Below, in pieces: positions 1-11,352 of a stretch of 64,000 bases of DNA. This DNA comes from Plantago major. Taxonomy: Eukaryota > Streptophyta > Magnoliopsida > Lamiales > Plantaginaceae. The first letter of the stretch is position 1; each line of letters begins with the position of its first letter. The notes under the pieces were generated by a model that was given only the letters and a program-made list of their open reading frames with translations, had not been told where the DNA came from and did not search any database. The stretch is from positions 49,832,677-49,896,676 of the forward strand of contig CM048839.1 of assembly GCA_026545765.1 (NCBI GenBank). Reading direction: 5' to 3'. Position numbers and translations under genes: made by a program.

Positions 1-617
1 ATATCTGAGCTTTGAGAGATGCATTTTCAGCATCCTTTCTCTCAGATACTTTAACTAATTGAGAATTTTCCTTTGCAAGAGAATTCTTTTCTTCTTCAAG
101 GTTTTCAGCTCTAGCTCGGATCATTAGAAATTCTCTTTCATAGATGTCAAGTTCTTTCCTGAGATTTTCTAGATTTTTTATTTCCTCTTCATCACTTTCA
201 TAAGTATAACAAGAAGTATGTGTTACCTCATCAGCCATAAGACAGATTTCTATGTTGGAGATGTCTGGACCAATAATTTCAAAGAACTCCACACATTTCA
301 TTCTTCTTGAGGTCGAAGTCGATTATATCATGAGTAACTCCACATAATTCTGGTGATGGTAAGGTTGAGTCATCTGAATTGTCATCTTCAGAATCTGTCT
401 CAACGTCTAGAGCATCCAGTTGAATTTGGATTTTCTTTCTTTCTTCAGTTAACAAAGCTTTCTGGCTTCTTCTGAAGATTCTCCTATCTTTCTTGTCACC
501 TGTCCTTAGTTTGTTGAGGCGGACAATCCTTTGAAGTGGCGGTTTCGACAATTGAAACAGATATCGTTTCCAATTTCGCTTCCTCAAGACATGATGCTTT
601 CGAAATGGCTTGTTCAA
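1..617 (-). pseudogene. Copia gag C-terminal part: zinc-knuckle relic, acidic linker, coiled coil
   Basis: This continues the gag frame of 654-1562 after in-frame stops near 640-656. A CCHC zinc knuckle (Cys-x2-Cys, His, Asp-Cys-Pro) can be read at 521-560, but only in a neighbouring frame, so the knuckle carries a small indel. From 279 to 500 the gag frame gives a charged linker with an Asp/Glu/Ser-rich stretch. A further one-base shift near 290-297 moves the frame, after which it stays open to the window edge as a Glu/Lys/Leu-rich heptad-like segment that looks like a coiled coil. Long gag tails of this kind occur in SIRE-like copia elements. The piece is non-functional as it stands and its far end is outside the window. 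Confidence 0.7.
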
Positions 618-653
618 TGAGCTTTACATTTTTGTATCGGTGATAGTTTGAGC

Positions 654-1562
654 CTAGATGCTTTTTGACTTCTCTTTGGCTTTCCTTCTTTCAATTTCTC
701 GACTGATATATTTGCTCATTTGCTTTGCAGCAAGAGCATCCTCAGTTTCTTCCTTGCTTTTCTTCTTTTCAGAAGTTCCTTGAGTGACTAGAGCAACGTT
801 TTGCAACTTTTCAGTTGTTTGTTCCCTTTGAGTTGTCTCATAATCAACAATAGCAAGATGAGAGAAAAGTTCCACTGGAGTGATATTTGGCATTCCTTGG
901 TTAAAATAAAAGAATTTGGTATGCTCCCAGTTGTGGTTAAGACTTCTGACAATAGTCTTAATCTTTTCTGACTGGGAGTATCTGTTGCTTTCCCCAAGAG
1001 CTGCCATGTCACTCATGAGAGTGGTAAATCTGAAATCAAGTTCTTCCAGAATTTCAGTGGGTCCTTGTTTGAAATTTTGAAATTTCAACTTGAGAACTTC
1101 GAACTTGTTTTCTTTGGTTTTCTCAGTTCCGGCACAGATTTCTTCAATCAGTTGCCAGGCAACTTTCGCCGTTTTAGCACCCCACAGTTTACACTGTATG
1201 TGCTCAGGTGTCGATCTGATGATGATATTACGAGCTTGACCATCTAGACGATTTCTCTTGGCATCTTCCGATGTCCAGAGTTCTCTGGGCTTTGGTTCGT
1301 AAATGACTTAACTAGTAGATCTCCCACTTGTTGACGCATCGGTTTGTGAAGATCGTTCGCTTTGATCTCTGTCTCTACCATTAGAAACCTCCATGACTTG
1401 TTTGAGTTGTTGAATGACTATTGGGCCATTCTTTATTACTTCGATCATTTCGTCACTTATGGCTTCAAGGTGGAGCATCATGTTATTTTTCCATTTCTCG
1501 TAATTCTCTGGTTTGAGAATGGGTGCATCACTCAGAGACATACCTGCACACTTAACACACAA
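654..1562 (-). pseudogene. Copia gag core, UBN2 (gag-polypeptide of LTR copia-type) domain
   Basis: Gag is the structural protein that assembles the cytoplasmic particle in which copia RNA is reverse transcribed. The start lies about 100 bases inside the LTR/PBS junction. An early stretch with Pro-Glu-Asn-Tyr-Glu-x-Trp matches the usual copia gag N-terminus, and the motif SRYSQSEKIKTIVRSL followed by VELFSHL fits the UBN2 core. One reading frame covers the whole stretch but is cut by a single TAA at 1308-1310; the frame on both sides is otherwise open. No ATG is needed downstream of the stop, so the two halves are one broken gene rather than two genes. Family assignment is secure, function is lost. 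Confidence 0.85.
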
Positions 1563-1641
1563 ATTAAATAGTCCTCGAAAATGGACAAAGTTCCTTCACC
1601 TATCTGGGGATCTAGGTTCAGTGCAGAAGGCTTGTGAACCT

Positions 1642-1656
1642 CCTGCTCTGATACCA
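1642..1656 (-). other. Primer-binding site (initiator tRNA-Met type)
   Basis: On the minus strand the sequence directly inside the LTR reads TGGTATCAGAGCAGG, the standard copia site complementary to the 3' end of tRNA-iMet. It sets the element's orientation and the LTR border at 1659. Confidence 0.9.
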
Positions 1657-1658
1657 CT

Positions 1659-3390
1659 TGTTGGTCCAGATAACGGCAAAGTAAAAGACTAGAGGGGGGG
1701 GGGGGTGAATAGTCTTTTAAAACTTTTGTCGATAAAAACTATTTCTCAGATATCTGATACTTAGAATCAGAGTGCGGAAGACTTAATATAGATAAGTGCA
1801 GAAACAGTTAAAGTGTGTGTGTGTGTTGCTGAAATGTAAATACAGAAAGGTAAATAACACAGCAAGTATAGTGGTATCTGGAGGTGGCGTAATCCTCCAA
1901 CTAATCCACTTCGGTCTTCCAGAGACCTAGAATTCACTAGAATAGATAATTGAGTTCTCCTTACAAAAATCCTATTCTAAGATTCCTTTAAACAAATGGT
2001 TCCCAACCAAATGTTCCCCCTGAGTTGTTCCCCGGCTTTCACAGCCAAGTATTTCCTGTACTCAGAAACCTTTTTGAGTTATTCCCTACCTTCCCAAGCT
2101 AAGTACTTCCTATACTCAATAACCTTGGAGTTATTCCTTAGTTTCCCAAATCAAGTACTTCCTATACTCCGGTAACCTTGGAGTTATTCCCTGATTTTTC
2201 AAACTAAGTACTTCCTGTACTCCACGCCAGTTATGGTGTTGGTTTTGGTTTGAGTTGTCAGATGAGCTTCTTTAATAACTTATTCAGTTATTCAGATAGC
2301 TCTGTGAATCAAGTATACTTAATACACTTTTCAATGTATGGTATCTTGTTCTTTTTACTGACCCAAGTCTTAGATAAATGTTCAAGAGAATGAATCTCAG
2401 ATACTTGATCTTTCGTTTCAACTCTTTCACAGATAGCTGTGCTTGTTTAGGATCAGGACACTTAGAACTTCAGTGTTACTCAAGACCAAAAGCTTTGGTC
2501 GCAACATAAAGCTTTGAGGATAAGTAAGTTGCTTTTAGAGAGTAAGATGTTCAGCGTTTTTATGCAGTTCAAGGTGTGTCTTGTGTATCTCTTCAAGCAG
2601 TCTAAGTGTTGATATTTATAGATGAATTTGAGTGCCGTTTGAATAGTATCCGTTAGGCTCAAATTCAAACTATTGATATCTGTGTATAATCTATGGTGTT
2701 TTGTCTTCTTCTTGAAGTCGTTGCTTTTATTCAGACATCTCTGTCCGTGCATTAAATTCATTGTACTATACTTTTTGTCCTGTAGTGCCAACGGAACTAT
2801 GCTTTGTATCAGAGACTTGTGTTATCTGATTCTTTGCACGTCCTTATCTTCAATCTTCAGATACCACTTTGAAACAACTTTGTTTGCAATATATATATAT
2901 TTCTTTTTCAGAAATGTGGTTAATGCTCAAGGTATCTAAGAATAGATATCTGTGGACACTTTTCTTGTTTTCAAATAGGCCTTTTATTTCTCAGATACCT
3001 CTTGTGACACAGTTTGTTTAAAAACTATTCGTGTCTTCAAGATATCTGGCTAAGGTATCTGAAAAACAGTTTCAGTAATCTTGTGCAGTTTCTTCAAGTC
3101 TTCAATGTCGTTGAGCTTGTTCTGCTTGGATGTCTTCTTCTTGATCTTCTCTTCATAAAATAGAAATTACATTTTGATACCTAACATCCTATACAAGATT
3201 AGCTAGACTATCATACTTAGTGAGTTTCCTCTTTTACAATGTTCAAGTGAACCAAGAGTACTAATCACCTTTCTGAGACTAAGATAAGTCATCATGTTGC
3301 TGATCAAAATCTAAACAGATATTTCTAACAAAATATCTAACAAATTTCCTAACAAATTTCCCAAGAAATTTCCCAACAAATTTCCCAACA
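1659..3390 (-). repeat. Copia family A 5' LTR (1732 bp)
   Basis: It begins TGTTGG and ends CCAACA on the plus strand, with the PBS immediately outside the left end. Related copies occur at 44634-45540 (partial), 45541-47150 and, in plus orientation, 36745-37031 plus 44483-44633. A run of 12 G lies at 1694-1705. A degenerate array of hairpin-bearing units lies at about 2028-2225. The right end near 3330-3390 has four short AAATTTCCCAA-like repeats that extend this copy beyond the others. Confidence 0.9.
2028..2225. repeat. Degenerate tandem array of ~58-bp hairpin units in the family A LTR
   Basis: Four units follow the pattern gag-TTATTCC, stem, short loop, stem, TACTTCC, with the stem sequence differing between units. 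The same array is present at 44999-45100 and 45917-46073, where pairing is best preserved. See the finding on covarying stems. Confidence 0.75.
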
Positions 3391-3484
3391 TTTACCTTTA
3401 TAGTTTAAGAGTAATTTGAGGTACAATTTGATAATGGTTGACCCGAAAAGGTCAACCCGGAAAATTGAATCGGGACGGAGGGAG
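3391..3484 (+). mobile_element. Right half of a Stowaway-type MITE next to the copia LTR
   Basis: It ends with GGGACGGAGGGAG followed by TA, the inverted copy of the Stowaway terminal repeat CTCCCTCCGTCCC and its TA target. No left end is present before the LTR border at 3390, so the copia element probably inserted into the MITE, with the other half to the left of the window. Confidence 0.6.
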
Positions 3485-3486
3485 TA

Positions 3487-4011
3487 TATCGTATGAAATA
3501 CCGTATGATATAAGTGCAAATTGGATGGTTACACCAAACACTTGGGTTGTAGAGCTAATGTTTTCTTCAATTCAGAAAAAAAAAACATGACTTTTATAAT
3601 AATTTGACTTTTTTTTTTTTTTACTTATTTAAGCACGAAATACATTAAAGGAAAATTGCTATAAATGCTCTAATGGAGTCAACTTTGACAATAAATTGCC
3701 AATATTTAAGTATGATAAATTTTTTTAGTCTACTTTGACTATAAATTGCTCTTATATCATATCGAAAAATATTTAAAATAAATATATTGTGAAATTGGAC
3801 TTAATGAACTTCGAAAACATATAAGTTTACTAAATAATTTTTCAATATAATATATAAATAATTTATGGTCAAAGTCGACCCTAAGCTTTTATTAAAACTG
3901 AAACGTATCATTTATTTTGGACGTAGGGATTAACATTAAGAGATTATATGATATTAATTACGAAAAAAATTGTGATTAAACTCTCACTTCTCTCACTTTT
4001 TAATATTGATA
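3487..4011. other. AT-rich intergenic DNA, nothing recognised
   Basis: This stretch is strongly AT-rich with short A and T runs (for example the T run near 3610-3622). I see no reading frame, RNA gene or terminal repeat that I can support. Confidence 0.6.
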
Positions 4012-4016
4012 TTTTT

Positions 4017-4861
4017 TGTAATAACTTAAGATCCCGGATTGGTACTTTGGAATAAGATCAATAGACAATGTTGCCAACAATGTTGTTCAACATTGTCTAC
4101 AGTAAACAGATAGCAGCGGATGAATAATGTAACTTCTATTACCAAGCCAATATATAGAAATATATTGGCGGCAAATACTTAGGCAAAATATCTCTTGACA
4201 GAAAAGTAGATCTAATCAACTAGGTTTAATACAATCACAAACGATTGATTAAACAACCAAAACTAGCCCTAGAAGAACCAACAGTAAAAGCTATTCTAGG
4301 TCGATGTTTGAAAGAGTTATTCCAACAATGAATACTCTTAGACAAACTCTAAAGCTAGCAGAAAACAAGAAGCCTAAACTCTTTTAATAAAATCTCGATT
4401 GGGCATCAAGAAAGGCTCAAAACATTGCTTTGCTGAATCCTTGCATATATATACTTGAGATGTCGACCTCTTCCATCTATGTCGAAAGGCAATAGGATCT
4501 TGGCAAAGGCAATTTTTCCTTTTACTTGTTTTCTTCAAAAAGCGCATAGAAGGAAATTCCCATATTTCAATTCTTCATAAAATATATTCCTTCTTGCTTT
4601 CACCACAGGCTGTTCTTTTTCCTTAAATCAAATCTTGTTTGTTTTGTCACTACTTCCAGTCCAAGTATCCTGTCCAATGTGCTTTGTTCGATGTTCCGAT
4701 AATGCTATATCTTCAATGTTATGCCAACATTGAATTCTATCCTGTCACAATGTTATACAACATTGATAATCCTGCAGCTTCACAAACAACAACAAACATA
4801 AACTTGGAACTGATTATTGAAAGACAAGATTATCAAAATATAAGTGCATGCTGCACTTTCA
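4017..4861 (-). repeat. Solo LTR of copia family B with TTTTT target duplication
   Basis: Read on the minus strand it begins TGAAAGTGCAGCATGC and ends with the same terminal block as the LTRs at 57221-58117 and 62775-63667. It is flanked by TTTTT at 4012-4016 and 4862-4866. The 845-bp length fits the 893-897 bp of the intact LTRs. It contains the family's CAATGTTG/CAACATTG inverted motifs at both ends. No PBS or internal region is attached, so it arose by LTR-LTR recombination. The duplication of T only is weak evidence because the region is T-rich. Confidence 0.85.
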
Positions 4862-4866
4862 TTTTT

Positions 4867-6300
4867 AAATAACTTTTAACTAAAAATTACTACTTAATCA
4901 CGGAAAAAATTGTTATATACTTTACCCGTTCCAATAAGAAGGTAAAAATGTTATTTTAATTACTGTAGGATTCCATATAAGTAATTATGTTTTCACTATA
5001 CCCGTCGAGTATCTTTTTACATCATCAAAAGCGTGCAGTGGGCACTCATGAGTCAGAAATAAAGACCAAGAAAAGCCTGCAGATCATCAACATTCAGAGA
5101 GCATAATAAGGACATTAGAAAAGTTGATATTAAATTCGCTTAACATATGAAGTAAACCTGAAAATGCTGCGCAACCACATAAATTCTCAGTTTCTCAAAT
5201 TGGTACATGCGCGTAATTGGGTTGAAGTAAACTATAAAGATTATAACATATTTTGTTCAATCTTAATAATCTATTTTATTCTGAACTACACAACACAAGG
5301 GAATTTTATTCTGTACCAAGAATACATGCATTTTTCCTTGAGAAAGAAAAAAAAAATTGAAAAGAAAGAAAGAATGAAAATACGAAGAGTAGTTTTGCAA
5401 TGTAAGGGTAAAAATTACAAGTCAAATATTCCTTAATTAGATATAATTATTGAGTTAAAGTAATGGCAACAATAAGGCAACATATTTAAGCACATCAGCT
5501 TGAGTTTTAAAATGGACCAATCAGAATCAAGACATTGGACAACTCTATAAAAAATGGACCAATCACATTATAAGAATTTGCCACATAATTATTGATGTGG
5601 ACACCCTATAATAGCTCAAAATCTTTTTTGCTTAATGTATTATATTATATAGATTCCAAGTAGATGCATTAGGTATTTGGGCCTACATGTGGTATTAAAT
5701 GATCCTCATGATTCGTCTGATGTTATCTTCTCCAGGCCAATAGAGTATCTTGAACTATCTGACGTCTTTCTTCATGTTCTCTTCCTCATGCACAATCCTG
5801 TATGCCTTTTATATCTATCTAGTTTGACCATTACTCATTTTTCCTTCTTGGTATTGACTCTTTCTTCCTACTCAATGATGTTGTCGATAGTGGTTCGCTA
5901 TGATTTCCAATCGTATGCCTCCCTTTCATGCAAAAAGGAAATAAAAGTGAGTATTAACTACAAGAAAACCAAGAAACTAAACAACTCATGCAGGCCGTCA
6001 CCCATTGTTCGATTGCGTCGCTGTCAGACGAACCCCCAAATACTTAGTGATCGGGCTCATCATTCTTGCCACTTGTCAGTTTTTTATTGGGTTTTAAAAA
6101 AAAATTCAAATTCCTTTTTAGTTTAAAACGGCTATAACTTTCAAAATAAAAATGCAAAAAATAAATAAAAATCACCAACGGCTTTATTTTTTCGAGATCT
6201 AAAAAATGAGACCAGTCTAGACTATGTTTGGATAATCCCATCTCCAACTCCTCTTTCTCTCTTAATTAAATGTAAAAGACTCTCTTCACTCCAAAACACC
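4867..6300. other. Intergenic DNA without a supportable gene
   Basis: Open stretches occur at 5164-5436 and 5677-6126, but their translations look like compositional noise: no domain, no codon structure and no similarity to the neighbouring elements. The last 200 bases before 6326 could be the 5' flank of the Harbinger-like gene. Confidence 0.5.
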
Positions 6301-6325
6301 ATCTCCACTTCAATTTTCCGGCGAC

Positions 6326-7446
6326 ATGGACGGAAACTTGTTTACTCCGGAGCCTACGAAGCGTGCATGCAAAAGCTTAACAAAAACACCTCTCAACAAC
6401 CCCAATCGAGCTCTGTTCGCCATTTGTTCGAAAGCTCCTACCAAGACCCCTACACTCAAAATTACCATTCTCCAATCTCCCAAACACCAATATTTTCGCA
6501 AGCACCGGAAGTTGTTCCTGAAACGCAGCCTGAAATTCAACCAAATCGGAGGCGTGAAAAAGGGAAAGCCAAAGACACGGAAGGAGGGACGACCAATAAA
6601 GGGGAAGGACGGGGCTCACTCTACAACACGAATGAGGACTTGGTTCTCATCTCTTGTTACATGGCTGTTAGCGCAAATCCGATCATTGGCACGAATCAGA
6701 GTTACGCAAGTTTGTTCAAGAAAGTCGAGGAGAATTTCGTGGATGTGCAGAGGGATGGGAGGATGTCCGGTTTGGAAAAAAAGCGGATTCATGATTCACT
6801 TCGTCTCAGATTTAAGCGGATGAGAGATGACATTAATTGGTGGTTGATTTGTGTGGATCGTGCTACTAGGGTTGTCGGTGATCAGAGTGACTACAATGAA
6901 GCCAATGTAACTGAAACAACCCAGGAATTCTACAAAGAGAAGTCCGGTTGTAACGCCGGATTCATCTTATTCAAGCAGTGGGATGCCATGAAACAGTAAC
7001 CAGAGTGGGAAACGAGGATGAACTTGGAGGAGAAATACAAGAAGGCCACAACAACTCCGAGGGTTGAGGTTCCAGATGATGATGATCAACCAATGGAATC
7101 AACAGGTGCTAGTAGTGGGAGCAAGTGCCAAAGTGAGGACAATGTCACGACTAACAAACGTCCTATGGGTCGTGACAAGGCAAAGAAGATGGCTAGAGGT
7201 GGTAGTTCTGGCAACTCCTCAATGGATGCAATGAGCGAGGGATGGGTTAACTTTAATGAAAGTTATCCCCAATACCTTGAGTTGGAAAGACAGAAGCTGG
7301 AGTTTGCCCGCCAAAAGGAGGAACGTAGGATGAAGGAGAAGAAGATGGACATGTGGATGACACTTATGGGGAACTATGCCAACTTGAGCCCAGAACATAA
7401 GGGAGTTTGTGATGCACTGCAGAAGGAATTGTTTCCGTCCGATTAA
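6326..7446 (+). pseudogene. Harbinger ORF1-like / Myb-SANT and NAM-associated domain gene, broken
   Basis: The protein resembles the plant family of Myb/SANT-like proteins that includes PIF/Harbinger ORF1 and its domesticated relatives: a Ser/Pro/Gln-rich N-terminus, a helix-rich trihelix-like region with NTNEDLVLISCYM and later RLRFKRMRDDINWW, a low-complexity basic-acidic linker, and a C-terminal Glu/Arg/Lys coiled coil ending in FPSD. In PIF/Harbinger transposons ORF1 binds DNA and partners the transposase. The reading frame 6367-6999 continues in the same frame at 7018-7446 and is cut by one TAA at 6997-6999. The ATG at 6326, after a good leader, lies in another frame, which suggests an additional small indel near 6400. 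A polyadenylation signal AATAAA follows at 7540. No transposase ORF2 and no terminal inverted repeats were found, so an immobile relic or a former host gene are both possible. Confidence 0.7.
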
Positions 7447-7555
7447 TGGCTGAAGTTGGGAGCTTGTTTGTTTGCTTGTTTGTTTTTTACTTCCCGAAGT
7501 GTGGCTTGTTTGTGTTTTACTCTTCCAAGTGTACGTTGTAATAAAATCAGTGTGC

Positions 7556-7603
7556 TTTGAATTTGAATTTGAATTTGAATTTGAGTTTGAATTATTTGAA
7601 TTA
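7556..7603. repeat. GAATTT short tandem repeat in the 3' flank of the Harbinger-like gene
   Basis: The six-base unit TTTGAA repeats about six times with two interruptions, just downstream of the polyadenylation signal at 7540. It is the reason for the repeated Glu-Phe in any translation here. Confidence 0.8.
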
Positions 7604-7751
7604 CGGAAAGTAAGTCTTGTGATTTATCCTTACTTTGTCAGGCATCTTGTCTTGAATTTCTCATACATCTTATCTTCGATTAATGAGGCATCCAATGCAT
7701 TGTGACTCAGCTATGACTAAGAAATAAGTCACACATCTCCCACAACCTGTC

Positions 7752-7758
7752 TATATAA
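7752..7758 (+). promoter_or_regulatory. TATA box of antisense unit 1
   Basis: TATATAA sits about 215 bases before a strong 5' splice site (GTAAGTAT at 7968). A pyrimidine-rich leader follows, as in units 2 and 3. It could instead have belonged to a lost Harbinger ORF2, because the element border is near. Confidence 0.45.
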
Positions 7759-7967
7759 TGCAACCATAGAACACATTTTCAGACACAACAAAGTACTTGC
7801 ATTCATCCCTTCTTCCATTATCTTAACTAATCAGAAAACACTCTATCTACTTCAATTTTCCAAATATAATCATGTCCAAGACTTGCACTTTCCACCTTCT
7901 TTCTGCACTCTCGGAGAGCTAGCAAGGCTTCGTCGTCCGTCCAAACTTACCAAGTCAACTTGATCAA

Positions 7968-8481
7968 GTAAGTATAGCCCGATTCTTCCTGAAATTTTTC
8001 TTTGTTATGATACGCTTGCTTCATGCCTGTATGCTTTTCCCTTGATCGATTACCTGCCTGTTGATTCCGTGGTTGTAAACGCTGCTAGTGGTAGATTCCC
8101 GTAGTATACTTAGTTGGAATACTCTTCCAGTGTGTGGTATTGTATTAACCTCCTTCACTGGTAACTTGTTGATTTGTCTTGTATATCATGTCCAATGTAA
8201 CCACAATTTGATAATGCATGCTTATTTGGTGATGTGTTGGTGCCGATTGGCACACAGTCTTTCGTAAGTCATCCCTGTTAACGTGCTGGGTAAGGTAGAT
8301 AATGGTGCCAATGGCGCGTCTCTGTGTGCCAAGTTTAGTGCCCATAGTGTTATGAGACCGTACTTCATGCAGAAAATCTGGTAAAATAGAACTTCCTCGG
8401 ATCGCTTGACTTAATAAGATATCTAAATGAACTCTCGGACAATCACAATCATCGTTTCTGGTCCGTTTCCTTCTGCCCTAG
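7968..8481 (+). other. Leader intron of antisense unit 1
   Basis: A consensus donor AA|GTAAGTAT at 7968 and an acceptor TTCCTTCTGCCCTAG ending at 8481 bracket 514 bases with no conserved frame. The ATG of the accessory ORF begins two bases after the acceptor, so splicing would place it first in the mRNA. Confidence 0.55.
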
Positions 8482-8482
8482 G

Positions 8483-11317
8483 ATGTCCGGGAGCGATACT
8501 CAGAACCAACACGAGGCTCAAGGTTACAATGATGGAGTAAACTCGGGTACTGAGTCCGTGGACTTGACCACATCCGAAGGAGACTATCTGGTTGTGTATC
8601 TCATGTCTTCCAAGGACTCTGACACTGGACAAAGAGTTCGTGATACAGCGAAGACTCAGTCCGACGTGGCAGCGGGCCAGGGAGATGGTGCTAGGACTAG
8701 GTCGCTAGTCCAGTCTCGGACCATAGGTGGTGTTGGGGCGTCCGTCGGTCCAAATGAATCGCAGGCCGAGCAGGGAGGCGAGAGCGGTCATGAGGCGGAT
8801 GATGTAGAGATGTTTGAGGCTGGTTTGGAGGATCGAGTTGTGGTGGGGAAAGGTCCGACCAACCCAAGCACATCCGGGAGACCCGACGGTGAAGAAGAGG
8901 AGGAGGAAGATGGTGAAGAAGAAGAAGAAGAAGATGAGGAGGAAGAGGAAGAAGCAACTCAAGCTGCCCGCCCCCGAAGACGTGGTGGTCGTCAAATTGT
9001 ATTGCATCCTGGGGTGCCCGCTCAATCCACTCTTCCGCTGGTTGAGGGTCGTGGGGCCAAGGCAGCGCAAATCAAATTCACTCGTCCCACGTCCGCCGTT
9101 GGGATAGCGGATGAATACGGAGAGTTGAATGTAGACGGGCTACTCCCCACTTGTCCGTCCAAAGTAAAACCTGAGGACATTCCTGAGTGGAGGCGGAAGT
9201 GGGAGATCCCGGAATCCGTTGAGATCATGGTTCCAGAGCCTGGGCATGCCTTTTACAATCCGCCCGATGGATACATGTGTGTGCACGAAGTGGCCTTCGC
9301 TTGTGGGTGGAAGATCTCAATCGCGCCTGAGCTGAAGCATATCCTAAACCATATCGGGATCGGTCCGAGCCAGGTTATCCCAAAGTCTTTGGGTAACCTT
9401 ATTTGTTTTGCTATTTTTTGTAGAAAGAGGGGCAGCCTGTGAATTTTGAGAACTTTAGGCAGCTCTTCCACGTTGGTTTTAGTCCGGGGAATCCCCTATT
9501 TTATACCTTTGTAAATAGGAAACCCTACAACTTCATTTCTGAATCCATTTCTTCTCTGGGGTCGAAGTAGTGGGATAAATACATTTTTTTGCGGATGGCT
9601 TTGAAGCCTGGGATGTCCGCAAGGAGGCGAGAGCAGTGGGGGCTACCAAAAAAGTTTTTAAGAGAGAGTATCCCGGACTGGCACCCCCTTCCGAAGAATG
9701 TGGCTCCGTGGGTGGCGGAGATTCATAAGAAGAACAATCCACCTACGTATCCGTTCCATGGATTGATTTGTCAACCGCTGCCCTACTTGTGCGGACTGAC
9801 TGATGTCGTGGAAGTTGGAGGAAAGACCGACTTCAGTGAGGATCCTTAACTCAGTATTTATGCTTTTCTTTTCTCTTGAATGCCTTGCCATGAATTTTCA
9901 TTTCCGAGATTCCTGTTATTCCCCCTTTGCGTATCCGTGGCTGATACGTTTGTTTTGTTATGTATCTCACTGGTTCGATATATCATGTCGACACTCCGTG
10001 AGAAGAAGAGACAGCAGAGGGAGCAGCAAGCTCTTGAGCTTGCTACTGGCCAAAGGGCCAAGATCATCAATACGTCCGCGGGTCTCCCTATGGCGGACCC
10101 AAAAAATGCGGCGGTGTTTGCGGCGGCGGAGAAGAGGCGGGAAAAGGCGGGTGAAGATCCGCAAGTCTTGGTGGTACCCGACAAGGGCAAAGGCCCCGCG
10201 ACTCGCAGCACCACTGCCTCCAAGCCACCAGCTTCCGCTGCATCCGCACCCAGAGGGATGTGTTGATGCGAGACGCCATCACCTCGGGGAGGAAGAGGGG
10301 AGCAATCTCGGATGCTTCCCTTGCCGCTAAGAGGCAGCAGCTGTCTGCTATCCTGCCATCCGACCAAGCTGCTCTCGGTAAGGAATATGAGCGGGCTCGC
10401 GGACTCCCCGAGGTCGAGCGGGTTGGAGAGCTCCATGAGCTGTACCAGAGGGTAAGTAACTAGTTCATGTTTTTCTTGCCATGTTCTCAGTATGATAGAA
10501 ATATAACTTGTGTCTATACGGACTTCCTATAGCTCGGATGCTTCGTCAAGGCTATGCAAAGGAAGGCTAGTGAGCGGGCCACCATTGACGAGGAGCTGCA
10601 CAAGGCCATGGCCGCATCCACGGATGAGGCGGAGAAGGTGAAGCAGGCGGATGCTCAACTAAAGGAGAAGGATACGCTTATCAACAAGTTGAAGACTAGC
10701 TGGGAGGAGATAAAATCGGACTTGGATTGGCAGGAGAATTTTATCAGTAAGTCGATGAAGGCCTTCCTGGACTCGAAGGATCTGCTCCTCGAGGACCTCC
10801 AATTTACCCGCCTTGAGGCTGCCCGAGACAATGAAGTCGGACTCGTTCAAGTTTTTCATGGCGGACAAGTCCGATGCTTCCCGCTTGGATGGGTTTTCAT
10901 CCGCCATCGGTCAATTGTAGTCCAAGGGATTACTTCCACCGAATTTCGACTGGAATGCGGAAGGATTGATTCTTCGCGGATGCTAATGGAGTGGAGGTCC
11001 CAGTGGACAATGTGCCGGATGAACGGTTGGCCGCGTGTGAATTTGCGGAGCTGGTCACCGAAGAAGGTGAGATTGACATCAGGAACGGCGGACCCTTTCT
11101 CTCGAAGTGTGTCCCGGAGGTCCTTCGAAAGGTATGTTTCGTGCCTTTTCATAACTACAGAGCGTTCCTGAAGAACTGGTACTCCCTGCCTGCTCGGGTC
11201 GTTGACCATGACACGGATTTCAACCTGTTCGGTATTGCTGAATCCCTCGCTGCACGTGCCACTGCCAACCCGTCTTCTACCAATCCGCCTCCAGCCGAAG
11301 AAGTTGGTCCGAGCTAA
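8483..11317 (+). pseudogene. Antisense accessory ORF 1: PF04195-like (putative gypsy type transposon) domain plus coiled coil
   Basis: This is the antisense additional ORF typical of many Tat elements; its molecular role is not known. The first part (8483-9442) has a Glu-rich acidic tract at residues 137-157, a basic patch PRRRGGR, and from about residue 226 the PF04195-like region with GHAFYNPPDGYMCVHE and LNHIGIGPSQ. The frame breaks near 9430 and continues in other frames at 9589-9849 and 9988-10266. The C-terminal half (10260-11317) is Ala/Glu/Lys-rich and looks like a long coiled coil, with a GT-AG intron at 10452-10532. More shifts occur near 10830 and 10985. The stop at 11315-11317 is followed by a GGGG-TATG-CCCC hairpin. 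GC content and CpG frequency are clearly higher than in the surroundings. The domain call rests on pattern recognition. Confidence 0.7.
10452..10532 (+). other. 81-base phase-0 intron in accessory ORF 1
   Basis: Donor AGG|GTAAGT and acceptor CTTCCTATAG|CTC. The codon frame before 10452 and after 10532 is the same, and the coiled-coil pattern (Tyr-Gln-Arg, then Leu-Gly-Cys-Phe-Val-Lys) runs on across the join, while reading through meets a TAG after four codons. Confidence 0.7.
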
Positions 11318-11338
11318 CCTGCCCCCTAGTGAGGAGTC

Positions 11339-11352
11339 CGGGGTATGCCCCG
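11339..11352 (+). other. 3' hairpin CGGGG-TATG-CCCCG after accessory ORF 1
   Basis: This is a perfect five-base-pair stem with a TATG loop, 22 bases after the stop codon. A near-identical hairpin follows the stop of the next ORF at 12268-12280. Confidence 0.65.

Larger units (their letters stand above)
1..3390 (-). mobile_element. Ty1/copia family A element, 5' end (5' LTR, PBS, gag), cut by window edge
   Basis: The 5' LTR lies at 1659-3390 and the element reads leftwards into gag, with pol presumably beyond base 1. Order on the minus strand is LTR, primer-binding site, UBN2-type gag, zinc-knuckle relic and coiled-coil tail. The LTR is the same family as the copies at 44634, 45541 and (plus strand) 36745, so at least four insertions of this family lie in the window. 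Long LTRs, a long coiled-coil gag and the accessory gene seen in the copy at 45541 suggest the SIRE/Maximus lineage; that lineage name is an inference. Confidence 0.85.

Noticed and set aside
5677-6126. 149-codon plus-strand frame
   Set aside because: No domain, no homology to anything I recognise, and composition typical of chance frames in this DNA.
8697-9070. Minus-strand frames rich in Leu, Pro and Phe
   Set aside because: They are the antisense image of the Glu-rich tract of accessory ORF 1.
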